51,040 nucleotides of DNA from Chlorokybus atmophyticus (GCA_009103225.1 RHPI01001202.1:1-51040), one strand, 5' to 3'; positions 25,001 to 37,533 are shown, numbered from the stretch's first letter. Made by a program: numbers and translations. The notes: generated by a model from the sequence alone, not told the origin.

Positions 25001-28000
25001 TCTGCAAGTGCAGCACTGTTGGCAAGACAGTACAACCAAAATGAGACCAGTCTGCTTGTTCCTGCTCACCTTGAGGCGCCGCTCCAGATCCAGACGCCAT
25101 TGCACATCTGCCAGCTTTTGCTCCAGCTCGGCTTGTTTTGACAATAAACCTGTGACCTCGCGGGCCTCCATCTTAAGCTTCCGCAGCTGTCGCTTGGCCA
25201 ATTTGCCGCGCCAATGCGTCTGTAGCCGGATAGCGTCACGACGCTTGGCAAGGTACTTGCGTCGTTGCACGGAGCCACGATAATATGTCTACACATGTAA
25301 AGAAACATGAGTGAGCTTACGCGTGAAAATCGTATGCTTGGAAAAGTACAGCATAAACAAACAACAGCCCTTTGCAAAAAGCACGTGCCTGAATTTTGAG
25401 AGCTGCCGCATTGCGTTGCAGTTCCACAAACTGCCTGCGAGCAAGTTGGGCTCGTCGTGCGGACTGGATGGTAATAATGGCTGCCCGATGGCGCTGGTAG
25501 TCCCACATTGCCAACCACCGCCGCACGTATTTCTGTATCCTGATGGCAGCCATCTCCTGCCGCATGTGCTTGTATAAAAGCCGTGCCAGCAGACCTGTTG
25601 ACCAAACATGAGTGGTTGAGGAGAGTTGTGACCATGGGAACGTTGGAGTCTGCGCGCCATACAGAATGCTCAAGCCTGCAACCATGACATACCGCGTGCA
25701 TGCGCCTGAATGACCAGCGCGCTTTTGCAAATCTTCAGATACTTGCGGCGCACAATGAAGCGGCGCACGAACTTTTGAATTGTGGTGGCTGCTGAGTTGA
25801 GACGTTGCAACCTCAACTTGTCCAGAATCGCCATCTGGCCGGCTCTAAGGAAAACCTTTGTTCTGCCCAACTACAACACATTGCCATAGCCATGTCAGAC
25901 TGTGCGTTGCAACGATGTGATGGTACAAACAATCACCCACTGTCTGCAAGCACCTAGCAAGGCAAACAGTGTAATGCAACAGCTGCATGCTTAACCTGGT
26001 ATTGGTCGGTTTGCACATGTACAGCCTTCAACAACATGTCGGTGACTAACTTATCATCCAGGCTGCCACTGCAAAGCCGGATACAAGTGAGCAATACAGT
26101 CCGGTAAAGGCTTGCTGGGCATGTTTTATGGATGTCACTGGCCAGCCTGCATTGAGACATAACCCTGGAGTGCAATACTTACATGTCTTTTTGCTTCTGT
26201 TCAAGGAAATGCCGCCTGCAGAAACAAACACATGCCATGGTAAGCAGGTGAATAGGTAAGCAACATGCCAGTCACATCGACTTACCTAGCCATAACTTGC
26301 GGAGCGAGTAAACCAAACCGGTCAGTAAAATCTTGATATTCTCGGCGAGTGGGAAAGCCAGCACAACTGATGCGAATCGCCTCCAAAACGCCCTGCATAT
26401 GCAAGCTGACCATGACCACTGCTGCACGCTATGTGGCACTGCACAATGCTAGAGCTTTACAACACTTGACCTATCGCTGAACACGCACCCCGCATCGCAA
26501 CTGTTGCAACACATTTGCCCCTTCAAAAATTGTGGGCTTATTTACACCATTCGGCTTGATGCAGCGCACATAGTGTGGCTCGGTGGCGTTGAGAGTGTCC
26601 ATCAATGCCAGCAGTTGTTGCTGCAATGCATTTGCAGTAATCAGATTGCATGCTACACGCATTGCTGACAGTATGAACCCAGCAGGACATAACCAGCACC
26701 TTGAAACGGTTCCCAATGGATGAGAACCTGTAGGATGATCTTGACTTGCCATCATCAGCAGGCTGTGGAGGGAACAAGGCTTGTACAAAGGGATCCTGCG
26801 AGTTGCCTAACAACTGCTGATGTTCAGCAATGACGTAGTCCTTGTTCTTCTCCAAGAAGAACTCCGTATCATACAACACCTGGGGATAATGTTGCTCAAT
26901 ATAGGCGCAAACAAAGTTGCAGACCAAGTGATCATCACTGATGCAGTACAAGCACAGCATGCAAGCAACTGCAGTACCTCGCCAGCATAATGGTTTATGG
27001 CAAATGCTGTCTGTGACCGTTTGGGCTGGATGAAGCGCTTGTGGTTCGCAAAGGAGCTATACAGCTTATTTGCAAAAGTGACATGTGTGGACTTTGGGAA
27101 CATACTGCGCATGAAAGGGGATTCATGTTAGTTTCCGGGCAGTGTACTTTATTGCTGTACCCGACATAAAAGTTGTTGCCCAACTGCGAGGGCTTACCAA
27201 GCTTCATCCAACAAAGAAATAACTCCGAGGCCTTTCTGAAAACAAGAATGTTGTCAGATGGCTGTGAGCTGCATGCAACGCAACTGCAACGACTATATAG
27301 CGCAGCTCATGCAAAAGTAAGCATGTTTGCCACTTGCAAGTGCCCAAGGTGGGATGCAACAAACCTTTTCAATGAGATCCAACACGTCCTGGTTATCAAC
27401 GAAGTCAATGTAACTCCAATCAATAGCCTCCCGCTCATACTCTTCTTGCTCCATCTTGAAAACGTGTTGGTTGAAGTGCTGCTGCAGCCGTTCATTTGCC
27501 AGGTTGATGCAGAACTGTTCAAAACTGCTCCAACAGCACGAGTCAGCGGCGGGTACAACTGACTTGCACGATAAAGGGGGGCCGCGTGACTACCTGTTGA
27601 TTTTGAAACTCTCAAAACCATAGATATCCAGGACACCGATCATGGTCTTGGAATCAGGGTCTTCTCCAATGGAGGAGTTGATTCTGGCGACAAGCCTAGT
27701 GCATAATTGTGAGACTGTATTAGCGCAGCACAGACATCATCCTGATGTGCACTCATGCTAGTCAAATCCAGTTTGGGCAGAATTTGCATGCACCCTCACC
27801 AGTCAAACAACCGAGAATACAATGTCTTTGCCAGGGTGTCGCGCGTATCGGCCGCAGCCTTCACATCAAGTGGTTTAATGAATGTTTGCTCTAAGGTCAC
27901 AATCTGCCTCGTGAGCATGGCATCAGCGAGACCTTTGGGATCACACCTGGTCAGCACATGAACACAGTCAGCACCTCACAACCTTGCATCTCGCGCCATA

Positions 28001-29870
28001 ATACCTCGCGTGCAACATTTTCCCAATTGCGTTGATATTGCAATCTACCACGCTACCAGCGCAGGGATGCAGTCAACATTGCACTCACTGCAGCAGGTAG
28101 GCTGCAGTGCGCAGATGTCCTTCTGCCGTAGCATCCTTGAACTTGCTGCTCTCACCATCGGCGCTTGGCGCAAAATCAATATTTCCCAGATGCAGGACGG
28201 AAGCTACAATTCGGAACACCGCGTCCTGTTTAAGAACAATGCATGAGCACCTCAACACGGTAGGCAGCATAAAACAGCCATGCATCGCCTGCTGCGCTTC
28301 CTTGCCTGCTCCTCAATATTGATTCCCACGATTCCCATGGCCTTCTTTGTACGCTCAAACTCTTCAGCATTGCTGACACCTTGAAGCTCATAGCATGTGC
28401 TCTGGTTGAGGTAATGAAACTTCTCTGCTGGAGCCAGGACGTACCGCTCACGCTCCTGAACACAAATTTCGTTACAACAAGGAAAGCTTCTTACACGTTG
28501 GCATATGTTGCCACCAGCAACTGCAGTACATGCAGTGCTGACTCAGCTTACTTCAGCTGATGCGCCCGCACACAGCTGGTAGAAGACATGGTAGTTCCTC
28601 TCAGGATCAGTAATCTGTACAATGCGGGAGCGCTCCAAAAGGTAGGTGCGAATGGCAGCACCAGATATTCTGCCTTTCTGATCAAACTGGATCTCTACAA
28701 ACTTGCCAAAGCGACTGCACACACATGATAGTACTTAGTTCTCAGGCTGACTGCCTGCAGACGCATCGTCAATAAATCTTGCCTTGAGTTGTCGTTCCTG
28801 ATGGTCTTTGCATTCCCAAACGCCTCCAGCAATGGATTGGACTGAACCACATGAGTTGGTTGAGAAGTGGGTGGGGTGCAATGCAAGCAGGTTGCACAGC
28901 ACAGCATACGGAAGGTAAATACCTCAAGGACTTGTTGCTCGACAGCACGTCCGTCAGCACGCCCTCCCATATACGCCAGGTACTGCATGATTAGCTTTGT
29001 TGTCTCTGTCTTGCCAGCACCACTCTCCCCACTGACCAGGATACTCTGCGACTTTTTGTCCTGGAACATTTGCCTGAACACGAAACAAAAGCCATTGAGA
29101 CAGACAGACAAACATGCTGCAACTTCCAATCAGGACATTGCTGCTGTAAGCCTGCCAGTGTGACCACCAAGCAAGCATCACTGACAGTTGCCACACAAAC
29201 ATGCATTCGGGTATTGCAGTACCGGTACGCAGCATCAGCAACGGCAAAGACATGTGGACTCAGCTCGCCCAGAGGTACACCCTTGTACTGCTCCATCATG
29301 TGCACATTGTACAGATGTGGAAGGCGGCGGAAGGGATTGACAGCAATTAGTATGCTGCCTGTGTAAGTCTGCATGCGCAATTACATCAGCCATGCCCATA
29401 TAACATAGAGCATGAGCAAGGACTGAAACCACTGGGTTCAAGATGCATACGTGTACTTACATAAATCTCATCCAGGCCATAGCGCATTGCAAGATTGTGT
29501 AGCACTCCAGGTTCATGAAGATAGCTCAGCGTGGTCATGTCATCAACACCAGCACCCTTGAGAGCTTCCTGTGGTGGACACTCCGCCGTTGTGCGATCCA
29601 CCTGTGATGCACTGCGCTTTAGTAAAATGCATGCACACCAATGAGTAGTCTGCGGCATGTCTGGCAGATGTACAGGCAGTGCTGCAAACAAAAACGACAT
29701 GAACCCCAAAATACCAATCCAGCAGGCGTTTTGACGGTGAGCATCTCTTTATCAACCCGGATGACCTCCCCAGGCAGCCATCCCTCATTGCTCTCTCTGT
29801 TCTCAACCCAAACCTTCGTGCCGACCGCATGAACATGCTGTGCTTGTGCATCATTTCCAGATGATGGAGC
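22019..29870 (-). CDS. Class XI myosin heavy chain (plant/algal unconventional myosin), first exon unresolved
   Basis: Twenty-eight exons from 29870-29715 down to 22130-22019 join in phase to 1761 residues. The exon starts are 29870, 29601, 29368, 29073, 28841, 28714, 28455, 28225, 27946, 27695, 27524, 27235, 27104, 26879, 26620, 26392, 26215, 26068, 25870, 25594, 25288, 25001, 24073, 23682, 22600, 22455, 22295 and 22130. An upstream ATG exon must exist but was not found. Domains in order: an SH3-like N-terminus ([11 protein letters not shown]); a motor with P-loop GESGAGKT (29007-29030), switch I NDNSSRFG and switch [12 protein letters not shown] motifs from KVFLRAGQM onward (including [14 protein letters not shown]); a coiled coil; an Ala/Ser/Pro-rich linker; and a dilute cargo domain ending [14 protein letters not shown]. 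It moves organelles and vesicles on actin. It is longer than land-plant XI (about 1500 residues), mainly through the linker. Three introns appear to use GC donors. Confidence 0.93.
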
Positions 29871-31824
29871 CTGAAGCAACCAGTAGTAAGCAAGCTATGT
29901 ACATGTGTCACACAAGAACTGCAAAATGCCCTGGCATCAATCACAGCAGATCAACGCATGGTTGAGGACAGGTGTGATATGTTACCGAATCTAAGGCCAA
30001 GCAATCACATGTTTGCCCTGTCATCATCCATGTGAACACTGAAGGCCACAGCATGGAGCAAAGACCAGATCAACAACCGCAGATTAGCAATTCAGCCGAA
30101 ACTGGAGATGAGGCGGTCAGGAAGCCAAAGGCCTCATGGTCATTGTCATCAACAACATCCAGTACTCACGCCATGAGCACTGGCGCCGCAACTAGCTTGC
30201 ACAACTGTGCCGTCCTCATATGATAAAGCCCAAAGGAACAGTTTGCAATGTTGCAGATTGTGCGCCACATATGTAACATCTACAATATGACAAAAACAAC
30301 CTGCTTCACACATAATTATACCTGCTGTCATGCATTGATAATATGTACCCATGCCAGCAATCAAACGTTTGGTGCAAGTTACACAGTGACGAATTAGTAA
30401 TCAAGCAGCACCCTCTACGTAACTGTTGCAATACTATGTTTCCTGTAGCTGACTACAACCAAAAATCTCAATTGGTGTTATTATTAGCGCATAGCGGCGA
30501 AACTAATCTTTGGTACCAATGTCTGCCGACGTACACAGAGCTCTATAGCTAGGCGGCATTGCAACACAGGATGTCCCAGACACCCTCAACTTTGAACACA
30601 GCATAGAGAACGTTAAACGACATCAGTCTCAAGCATGATTATTGCAATGCTCACCATGCTGATGACTGTGATTGCACAAACTGCCGCCTAACACAAAGCT
30701 GGAAGCTGCAGCTGTCACAAACGCCGTCGGCGACGGCGTAACCGATCAGCTAGCAGCCGCCTCATCTCCTCAGCGAAAGCGCACACGCAGCCAGTCAACA
30801 AACAAGCACTGCCCTTGCACCGTCGACATCAACGATGACAACCTCCTCGACAACATCGCCAACGACGCCAGATCCCGTAGCAGCCAAATGCGTGTGGCGC
30901 GAAATTAGGGCTTGGTTAGAAGACGGCGGTTAAAGCCTCAGCTGCCAACAGCCAAACCGGCTTTATAGCCCTGAATACAGCAGGCAGCCCGGTTATTTGA
31001 CCGCGATTCCGCGGTTGCAGGGATGCTTCGCCGCGTTTTACGCCACACCTGGCTTAACCGCCGACTTAACCAGGGTATTACGGTGTTTGTTGGCGCCATG
31101 CTGCATTGTATTGCCACGAGCCGTGGCCCACGGCAGCATCAACTGGTGGTGTCGGGTGCCAGCTGGCACTTAGGTGGAAGGGGCCAAGCTTCCGTCAAGA
31201 GAGGGTCGGAAGATGGCTTCGCGTGAGCTTTCGTTTCGTTACAGCTTGCTTCCCTGCTGTTAGGCTTGACTGAATTTAGGGTTTGGCCGTGGTGGCGGTG
31301 TCATCGTCGGCAGCGTGGGCGGCAGTGCTGACGGCGATCTAGGAGCAGCGGAAGGGACAGCGTTGCATGAGCGACAGACTGCAAAGTTTCTGTCAACTGA
31401 TAGCAGTGTAGTTGTTTGTATGGACTAATTTTCTGTGATCGTATGTGCTGTTGTCGGTTGGCAAGCGGACTGCCTTAATGCTTGGGGGGTTCCCTGTGCC
31501 AGCTTGCAAAGCTGGCTGAAGTATGCAGCAAGCTTATACCCAAGGTATGCTGACACAGGTGCACCTGATTGCAGTGCGTATGCCAGGACCTTGCTGCATT
31601 CTGCCAGGCCAACTTGCCTGGGCTGCATTGTACTGTTCGCTTATGTACTAGTAGTAGTAGTAAGAGTAGTAAGTAGTTGCGAATGTTTCTGCTTATTACT
31701 GCGGTATCAGACAATTATGGGTTCACAAACACACTGCACATCCTGCCTTGGAAGCCACCTAAGCTTGGTTGATTGTGCATGCCGACCTTGTGGTGCGCTC
31801 ATATTGGCAAGCAGCAGTAACATC
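29871..31824. promoter_or_regulatory. Divergent intergenic region between myosin XI and LENG8-like gene (includes the missing myosin 5' exon)
   Basis: The second myosin exon begins at 29870 in phase 0 and contains no in-frame ATG, so a short coding exon must lie in this region on the minus strand. A strong donor (GTGAGT, about 30162-30167) follows ATG-initiated minus-strand frames, but in the wrong phase, so I did not adopt it. A plus-strand open stretch (30672-30908) lacks a proper start. The centre contains GC-rich palindromic patches (for example cgccgtcggcgacggcg near 30720-30736). Confidence 0.5.
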
Positions 31825-34800
31825 ATGTGCAACGCAGACCCTAACACCTATCAGTGGAGCCAACCTAGTGCATATACTGGGTACACCGCGGGTGCTTATC
31901 CAACAGCTTGGCAGCCGCAGCAGCCAACGACAACAGCCGTTGAGGGTGCAGGTTATCAGTACAGTGCCGTCCCTGCTGATAACGCGCAATGGCAATATCC
32001 GCCGGTAGCTACCACCTATCAGGTATGCATCTGCGTCATTGAAGTCAATATTGTCAATCGTTTGGCATAACTGCTTTGCTGACCTTATAATCATGGCGTG
32101 ATGTCGTCTGCGCTGTCCAAGTCGTAGCGTGTTACGATGTTTATGTTCTTCTTTACAGGAACAGCAGCCACCTCCACCAGGTCAGGTTGACACTCAAGCC
32201 ACTGCTGAGGCGCCTCCTGGCCAAGAGCCACAGCCAGTTGCATCAACAAGCTATGCATACCCACCTGCTACAAATGGTTCGGTACCGCAGCCACAATACG
32301 CGTACCCTGGATATGGTCAGGACGGTGCACAGGCGTATTCTGGCACCTACTACTCTGAGTATCCGCCAAGCACTGGTGCAGCAGGATCAACAGCCAGCAA
32401 TTACAGCACTAGCACTTACACCACAGCAGATTCAACTCAGGACTATTCTGCTCAGTGGGCAGCATATTATGCCCAGCAAGCAGCTGCAGCAACACAGGCT
32501 GCCACAGTAAGTGCTAAGCAACCACAACTTGGGTATGCCAGCATGCTCGATGCTGCAACGGTGCCATACCTACTTACTCATACATGGCATTTGCTTGCTG
32601 TCCAGCAGCCAACCTCTGTAGCGGCATCATTGTCATCACAAGCACAAGCTGCGCCATGGCAAACTCAACCACAAGCCCCTATACAACCGCACTACCACAC
32701 CCAAGCACAGCAGCAGTACTGGACTGCGCCGCGACCACAAGCTACACCAGCAGTTCAGCCTGCAAAACCACAGCCACTTGCAAGATCACAGCCGCCTTTA
32801 CCTCCACCACTCCCCCATCAGCCCAAGTTTCAGATACAACCCAACCCAAGGTTTGCTGGTACAGGTGTATCGTATGCGTCTGCTGTGCGTGGTTCCTCAG
32901 CGCCAGCATACATCTCTGTTCCAGCGACTGCGGCCTCAGCCATTGCCACTGCTACGGCCGCAACCACCCCAACAGTCAAGGTACTTGCAATGCTGCTCTG
33001 CAGCTGAGGGATGCCTTGCGAAATGTGACACAACTGAAGCTCACTGCTTAAAGTTCACTGCTTATGATGCAGCCACCAGTCAGCGGCCAATGGCCGAAAA
33101 GTCTTCGAGCCTATGTTGAGCGCTCATTTGCTCAGGCGACAGATGATGTATCGCGAGCCGTTATTGAGAGCAAGTTGAAAGGGGTAAAGTTACAAGCTGT
33201 TTTGCACTTAATGCCAAATGTCTGTCTCATATTGCTTCACTATGTATGCAGATCATCACCAAGGCTTCAGTGGAAGGCGCGTTGTGGACTCGAGACTGGG
33301 ATGCGGAAGCATTGCCCTCGGTAAGTGAGTCACAAACAGATCAGGTTTTAATTGTTGCTGCGAGGAAAAGAAAAAGCCGGTGGTCAGCGAATGAAGAGCC
33401 AATTGCAAAGCAGCCGATTGCTACGAGACTTGGACCAACACCATCACTATCAGTTCATACCAGATTACCACAACGTCAGCGCAAGGCTGACATCGCGGCG
33501 GCAACTGCTACAACACCACCTCCAACTGCTGAGGAGCTGCAGGCAAGCACATGATACACTTGTCACACAGTATGTTTCTCAGGCACAGCAGGGTGGTTGA
33601 GTTGGTTGCTTGCAGCGGCGTAATCGCCGGACACAGCGCTTTGTGCTAGCTGGCAAGGAGAAAATCTCAGGAGGCGCAGGCACAAAAGCATGGAGTTCAG
33701 CACAGTGGCAAGCCAATGGACAGGCTGTTGAGGACATTAATTGGGAGTCCCGTAGCATCAAAGGCACCTGTCAAACGATTGAGAAGTCCTACTTTCGACT
33801 CACATCTGCACCCGACCCGTCTACAGTATGCACATGTGTTATCATGCGTTATCAAGCCAGGCGTGCACCGCATGTGCGTCACAAGGGCATTGTGTTGACA
33901 GTTGCCTGTTCTTCTCCTGCAGGTTCGGCCTCCAGATGTGTTACAGAAGGCAATGGATATGGTGCGCAACAGTGATCGCAACTACTTCTACACTAAGGAT
34001 CAAATGAAGAGTATACGGCAAGATTTGACGGTACAGCACATCAAGAGCAAGCTGACAACTGAGGCCTACGAGCTACATGCCCGTTTGGCGTTACAGAATG
34101 GCGATCTAGCTGAGTACAACCAGGTGCGGAAGCTCAGCTTGTGTTGGTTACCAATGCATGCACTCCAAAGCGACTGCATCCTGGTACTGAACCTCCTGTA
34201 TGCAGTGTCAAACTCAGCTGAATGCTTTGTATGAAGAGGGGCTGCCAGGCACGATCAGCGAGTTTTCTTCGTACCGTCTACTCTACTGTGTGTTCCATCA
34301 AGGCTCGTCCTTGGACCTGCTTGCTGCTTTGTCCAAGTTGACGGGCAAACTGCGGCAGGATCCTGCTGTGCAACATGCCTTGGCCGTGAGGGAAGCAGTG
34401 GCTGCCAACAATTACTGTGCGTTCTTTCGCTTGTATTCGCATGCACCTAACCTTAACGCGTCACTCATGGATGTGTACCTCGAGCGAGCACGTCTTGAGG
34501 CTTGCCAGTGCATTACACGCGCCTGTCGGCCCACCATCCCTGTAGAGTTCCTGGTCGATCAGTTAGGCTTCAAGCTCATTGAAGGGTCTGAAGGCGAGGA
34601 GCCAATAGAGGCGTGTGTGGAGTGGCTGCAGCAGCATGGAGCAATAACCATCTCACTTTCCGAGGGTGATGCTCTTGATTGCAAGGTATGTATGTCCCTT
34701 GACAGCGTTCAGCATGATGCATGCACTTGTAGGTGAGGATGGTTGTGGGTTTTGACATTGCTGCTCCGAACACAGCACTGACTGTTGTGTTGCAGGCAAG

Positions 34801-34894
34801 TACAGGTCAGTTGTTCATTCCTGTTGATGAGGATGCTGTGGCACATGGTGATGCCACGCTTGCGGTTGAAGATTTTCTTGCGCGCGTGACATAG
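31825..34894 (+). CDS. LENG8-like SAC3/GANP-domain protein
   Basis: Nine exons (31825-32022, 32159-32506, 32606-32980, 33073-33183, 33252-33542, 33616-33825, 33923-34123, 34206-34685, 34796-34894) join in phase to 770 residues. The N-terminal ~230 residues are Gln/Tyr/Pro/Ala-rich and disordered. A conserved middle follows (QWPKSLRAYVERSFA, WTRDWDAEALPS), then a basic stretch (RKRKSRWS). The SAC3/GANP domain comprises NYFYTKDQMKSIRQDL, YELHARLALQNGDLAEYNQ, LPGTISEFSSYRLLY and FFRLYSHAP. The order matches animal LENG8 and plant SAC3B-related proteins, which act in TREX-2-like mRNA export or processing. The start at 31825 opens the Gln/Tyr-rich segment; an in-frame ATG at 31717 would add 36 residues. 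The exon 5/6 junction uses a GC donor. Confidence 0.87.
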
Positions 34895-35056
34895 TATTGC
34901 CTGTTCTTGTTCTTCTTGCCTGGGTGGCACCGGCATCAGTACTAAACAGGTTAAGCAGGTTGCGTTGGTAGGTTGCTCTGGCTAGCTGTGTACATCAATG
35001 TGCTGCATTGCCGTCGTGATTTGGGTGATGCTTGCTTCCATTTTTCCAAGCGACTT

Positions 35057-35061
35057 TGTAA
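35057..35061 (+). terminator. Putative poly(A) signal TGTAA of the LENG8-like gene
   Basis: TGTAA lies about 160 nt downstream of the stop codon at 34894. It is the first copy of the pentamer I see there on the coding strand, which is the only support. Confidence 0.4.
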
Positions 35062-35140
35062 AACGTGCGGCCTACCAGTGTTGTGTATCTGTCGGTCCAA
35101 TCACGTGTTGGTGTGCAAGTGATCGTCCTAAGCTGCATAT

Positions 35141-35178
35141 GCGCCTGATCTGATTATGATGCATATCAGATCAGGTGC
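35141..35178. repeat. Short inverted repeat, 14-bp arms
   Basis: gcgcctgatctgat (35141-35154) pairs with atcagatcaggtgc (35165-35178), with one mismatch and a 10-nt loop. It sits about 45 bp before a larger perfect hairpin. Confidence 0.8.
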
Positions 35179-35221
35179 ATGGTCTCAGGCGCCCCCCAAA
35201 TGTTTGCTCTTGCTTGGCACT

Positions 35222-35270
35222 AAGTAGTGTACATGCTCAACTTCAAGGAAGTTGAGCATGTACACTACTT
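35222..35270. repeat. Perfect inverted repeat, 22-bp arms with 5-nt loop
   Basis: The left arm at 35222-35243 (aagtagtgtacatgctcaac plus tt) is exactly complementary to the right arm at 35249-35270. The loop is caagg. It abuts the 3' edge of a Penelope-like RT fragment (copy B, ending at 35283 on the minus strand), so it may be the element's terminal structure or a target-site hairpin. Confidence 0.93.
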
Positions 35271-35282
35271 GGTGATCATGTG

Positions 35283-35864
35283 TTAGATTATGCAACTGAT
35301 GAGTCTGGTAGGCCCCTGCTGCGTACTAAGTATGCAATGTGCTGCATGTGGAAATGCGCGTAGCGCATGATACCTGGGTATATCGCTGTAGGCGGGTAGA
35401 TCCCTTTTGCTGTACAATCTTGTGCAGATCCCATCCCTCGTTTGGAACACGGCCAAGTCCAAAAAGGGAAGCATGGTCCCCTGCGCTTTCTGCGTAACAG
35501 GCAGGATGTGCGGCGGGTACAAGCAGCCTCCTGACACATGTGGAGCAGTATACACCACAACCGTGATGCAGGTGATGGCGTCATGCATGCTATGTATGGC
35601 TAACGGGGCAGGCGGATAGGATAGGAGTATTATGAATAATAGACTAAGTGCTAGCCCGGTGGTGAGTTAAATAAAGAGTGTTGCGTGCATGTCGGCGTGA
35701 TTGCTAGCACACCATACATGCGGACTTTGTGGCATACCCCTTTTGTACAGCAGGTTGTCAAAGTTTGGCACGTCCGCCGCGAACACATTGTCGATATAGC
35801 GCAGCACTCCGCGTGCCATCTTGGTCAGCAGCTGAATGTTGCCTTGCAACCTCAGTCGCTGCAT
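35283..35864 (-). pseudogene. Penelope-like element RT fragment (copy B), C-terminal part only
   Basis: Read on the minus strand, 35864-35667 carries an RT palm segment (GVLRYIDNVFAADVPNFDN), in which the second catalytic Asp of the usual DD is Asn. The 35588-35283 part carries the downstream block (TMLPFLDLAVF, TRLYSKRDLPAYSDIP, RAFPH). The two parts are separated by about 80 bp that contain the boxed motif CTAACGGGG (35600-35608) and AGCCCGGTGGT. The fragment is truncated at both ends, is not in one frame and is certainly inactive. Confidence 0.65.
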
Positions 35865-35978
35865 GAAATGTCACAGCCACATGTTGCATCCTATGGTTGA
35901 ACACGTGTGTATAGTCACAAGCATAATGCAATGGTAGTGCATGATGACTATGCTCTAGCTGCATTGGTTGCAAACGAG

Positions 35979-36782
35979 CTACACCCGTATGCTTGTGGGC
36001 GGGGTTCCATACGCAGTATGGCCCTTGTGGGAGAGGCACCATACACAATAAGTGCAGCATATCTTCTTTGTACAGTACGCCATGGCCATCAGCGCCGAGC
36101 AGCGGTTGTGGTAGATATGCTGGGTTGGACACCGGTAGCACAAGGCCCCCCGATATCTGAATGGGAGCGCAGCACTCGCGTAGAGTAGCCCTTGCTGGTT
36201 GGTGTGGAGTGTGCAAGTTTCAGGCACGGTGGCGCTGACGGTCAAACGCTTGCATGTGAATGTAATATTGTGACGCTTGTGAGAGGAGCACCGTACATTG
36301 TATGCCATGCCCCATGCAGTTGTTGCAAGGTGGGTTTTATTTTTCCCGCAATAAGACTGCGATATACCGTTGCTGTCAAGAGAGACATATGATAAATGGA
36401 ATGTGTATCCAGCCGTAGTTTTTATATGTAGACTTGATAATGTTGCTGTTGCAGCACCTTTTGCGATGTCGGGCGTTGGGCTCACGCAGCAGAATGGGCT
36501 GAGAACTACGGTTGTGCTGATCATGATGCGGCGATTTATTGCAAGTGACCGCTGAGATATAAGATTGATTGCACACAAACTGAGCTTGCGAATCATAAAT
36601 ACATAAGCACACAAACGGACAATGAGCGAGCTTGATGCGGTAGCAAAGATATCGCATGTAGTACATCCAGATGGAAGGGAAGATTGCCCATAGCTGAAGT
36701 TATAATGGTCAAGTACGCCATACTCGCTGATGTGATACGGTGTGACACTCAAACCTACAAGCGGCCATAACAGGATACGCAC
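35979..36782 (-). other. Orphan open reading frame of 267 codons, no ATG start
   Basis: A stop-free minus-strand frame of 267 codons begins with GTG rather than ATG. Its translation is Cys-, Tyr- and His-rich and matches no family I recognise. The plus strand of the same stretch also carries open frames (35907-36188, 36192-36392). They contain related phrases such as GEAPYTI and RGAPYIV, which suggests internally repeated, possibly once-coding sequence of either strand. It may be a decayed element gene; the evidence for translation is weak. Confidence 0.25.
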
Positions 36783-37351
36783 ATTTTGCCGACTGGTTTT
36801 AATTTAACACCATAACTTATGTTATTTACCAAATGTTATGCCAAAGACACCTCAACTAACAACATGAATGCATCGATAACATCAACACAAAATGATGACC
36901 TCGATGAAGCCGTAGTCGACACAATCCATTGCATGCATGTACTCAACATGCATGTTAAGTCAAAATATCAAGAAAAATCATTTTTAAACATGCCCCATTC
37001 GCAACATTGTACAAGATATGCAATGCGCTGATGTATACGTACATAAGAGTGCAACAATGCATACAACATAACAAAACATTGCATTGCATGTCACATACAT
37101 ACATACGGTATGTAATGCGTTGTACATCTTATGTACACTCACCTCTATCTACATATATGGTCATGCATGCCACCTTGCTCACTTTCTGCATATAATGCTT
37201 GGTTGCCTGACATTCACCCGATGTTATAAGGGTTTACGTTAAGTCTTAATGACTGTGACACTGTGCTTCGTAAGCCCTAGCGACTGCAATGCTAATAATT
37301 GGCGATGGGTTTGGGGTGTAGAGTCGCGGGTGGAGCGGGCGCTAGCACCAC
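36783..37351. other. AT-rich intergenic segment before Penelope-like element C
   Basis: This stretch is visibly more AT-rich than the genic parts and rich in tacat/atgtac palindromic patches (for example about 37060-37135). No gene or recognisable element is seen. Confidence 0.5.
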
Positions 37352-37533
37352 GCTACACTATCCGTGCCATCTCCTTGCTACCCGTTGCATTTGCACGCAC
37401 GCACATATGATAGTGGCTAAGCTAGTTGGTTGGCTAACAAACTTCACCCCCCGGTCAAAACTGCTGGTTGTCGTTGTCATGTGCATGATTGACTCGCTGG
37501 TTGTTTGTGCATGTTACCTCGTATCGTATGCAT
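37352..37533 (+). repeat. Left terminal direct repeat (pseudo-LTR) of Penelope-like element C
   Basis: It aligns with 42660-42830 over almost its whole length. Shared blocks include tttgcacgcacgcacac, ttcaccccccggtca and gactcgctggttgtttgtgc. Many point differences and small indels show the copy is old. Confidence 0.85.

Noticed and set aside
30672-30908. 78-codon frame as a small gene upstream of the LENG8-like gene
   Set aside because: It lacks an ATG before its last few codons and has no recognisable domain or splice partner.
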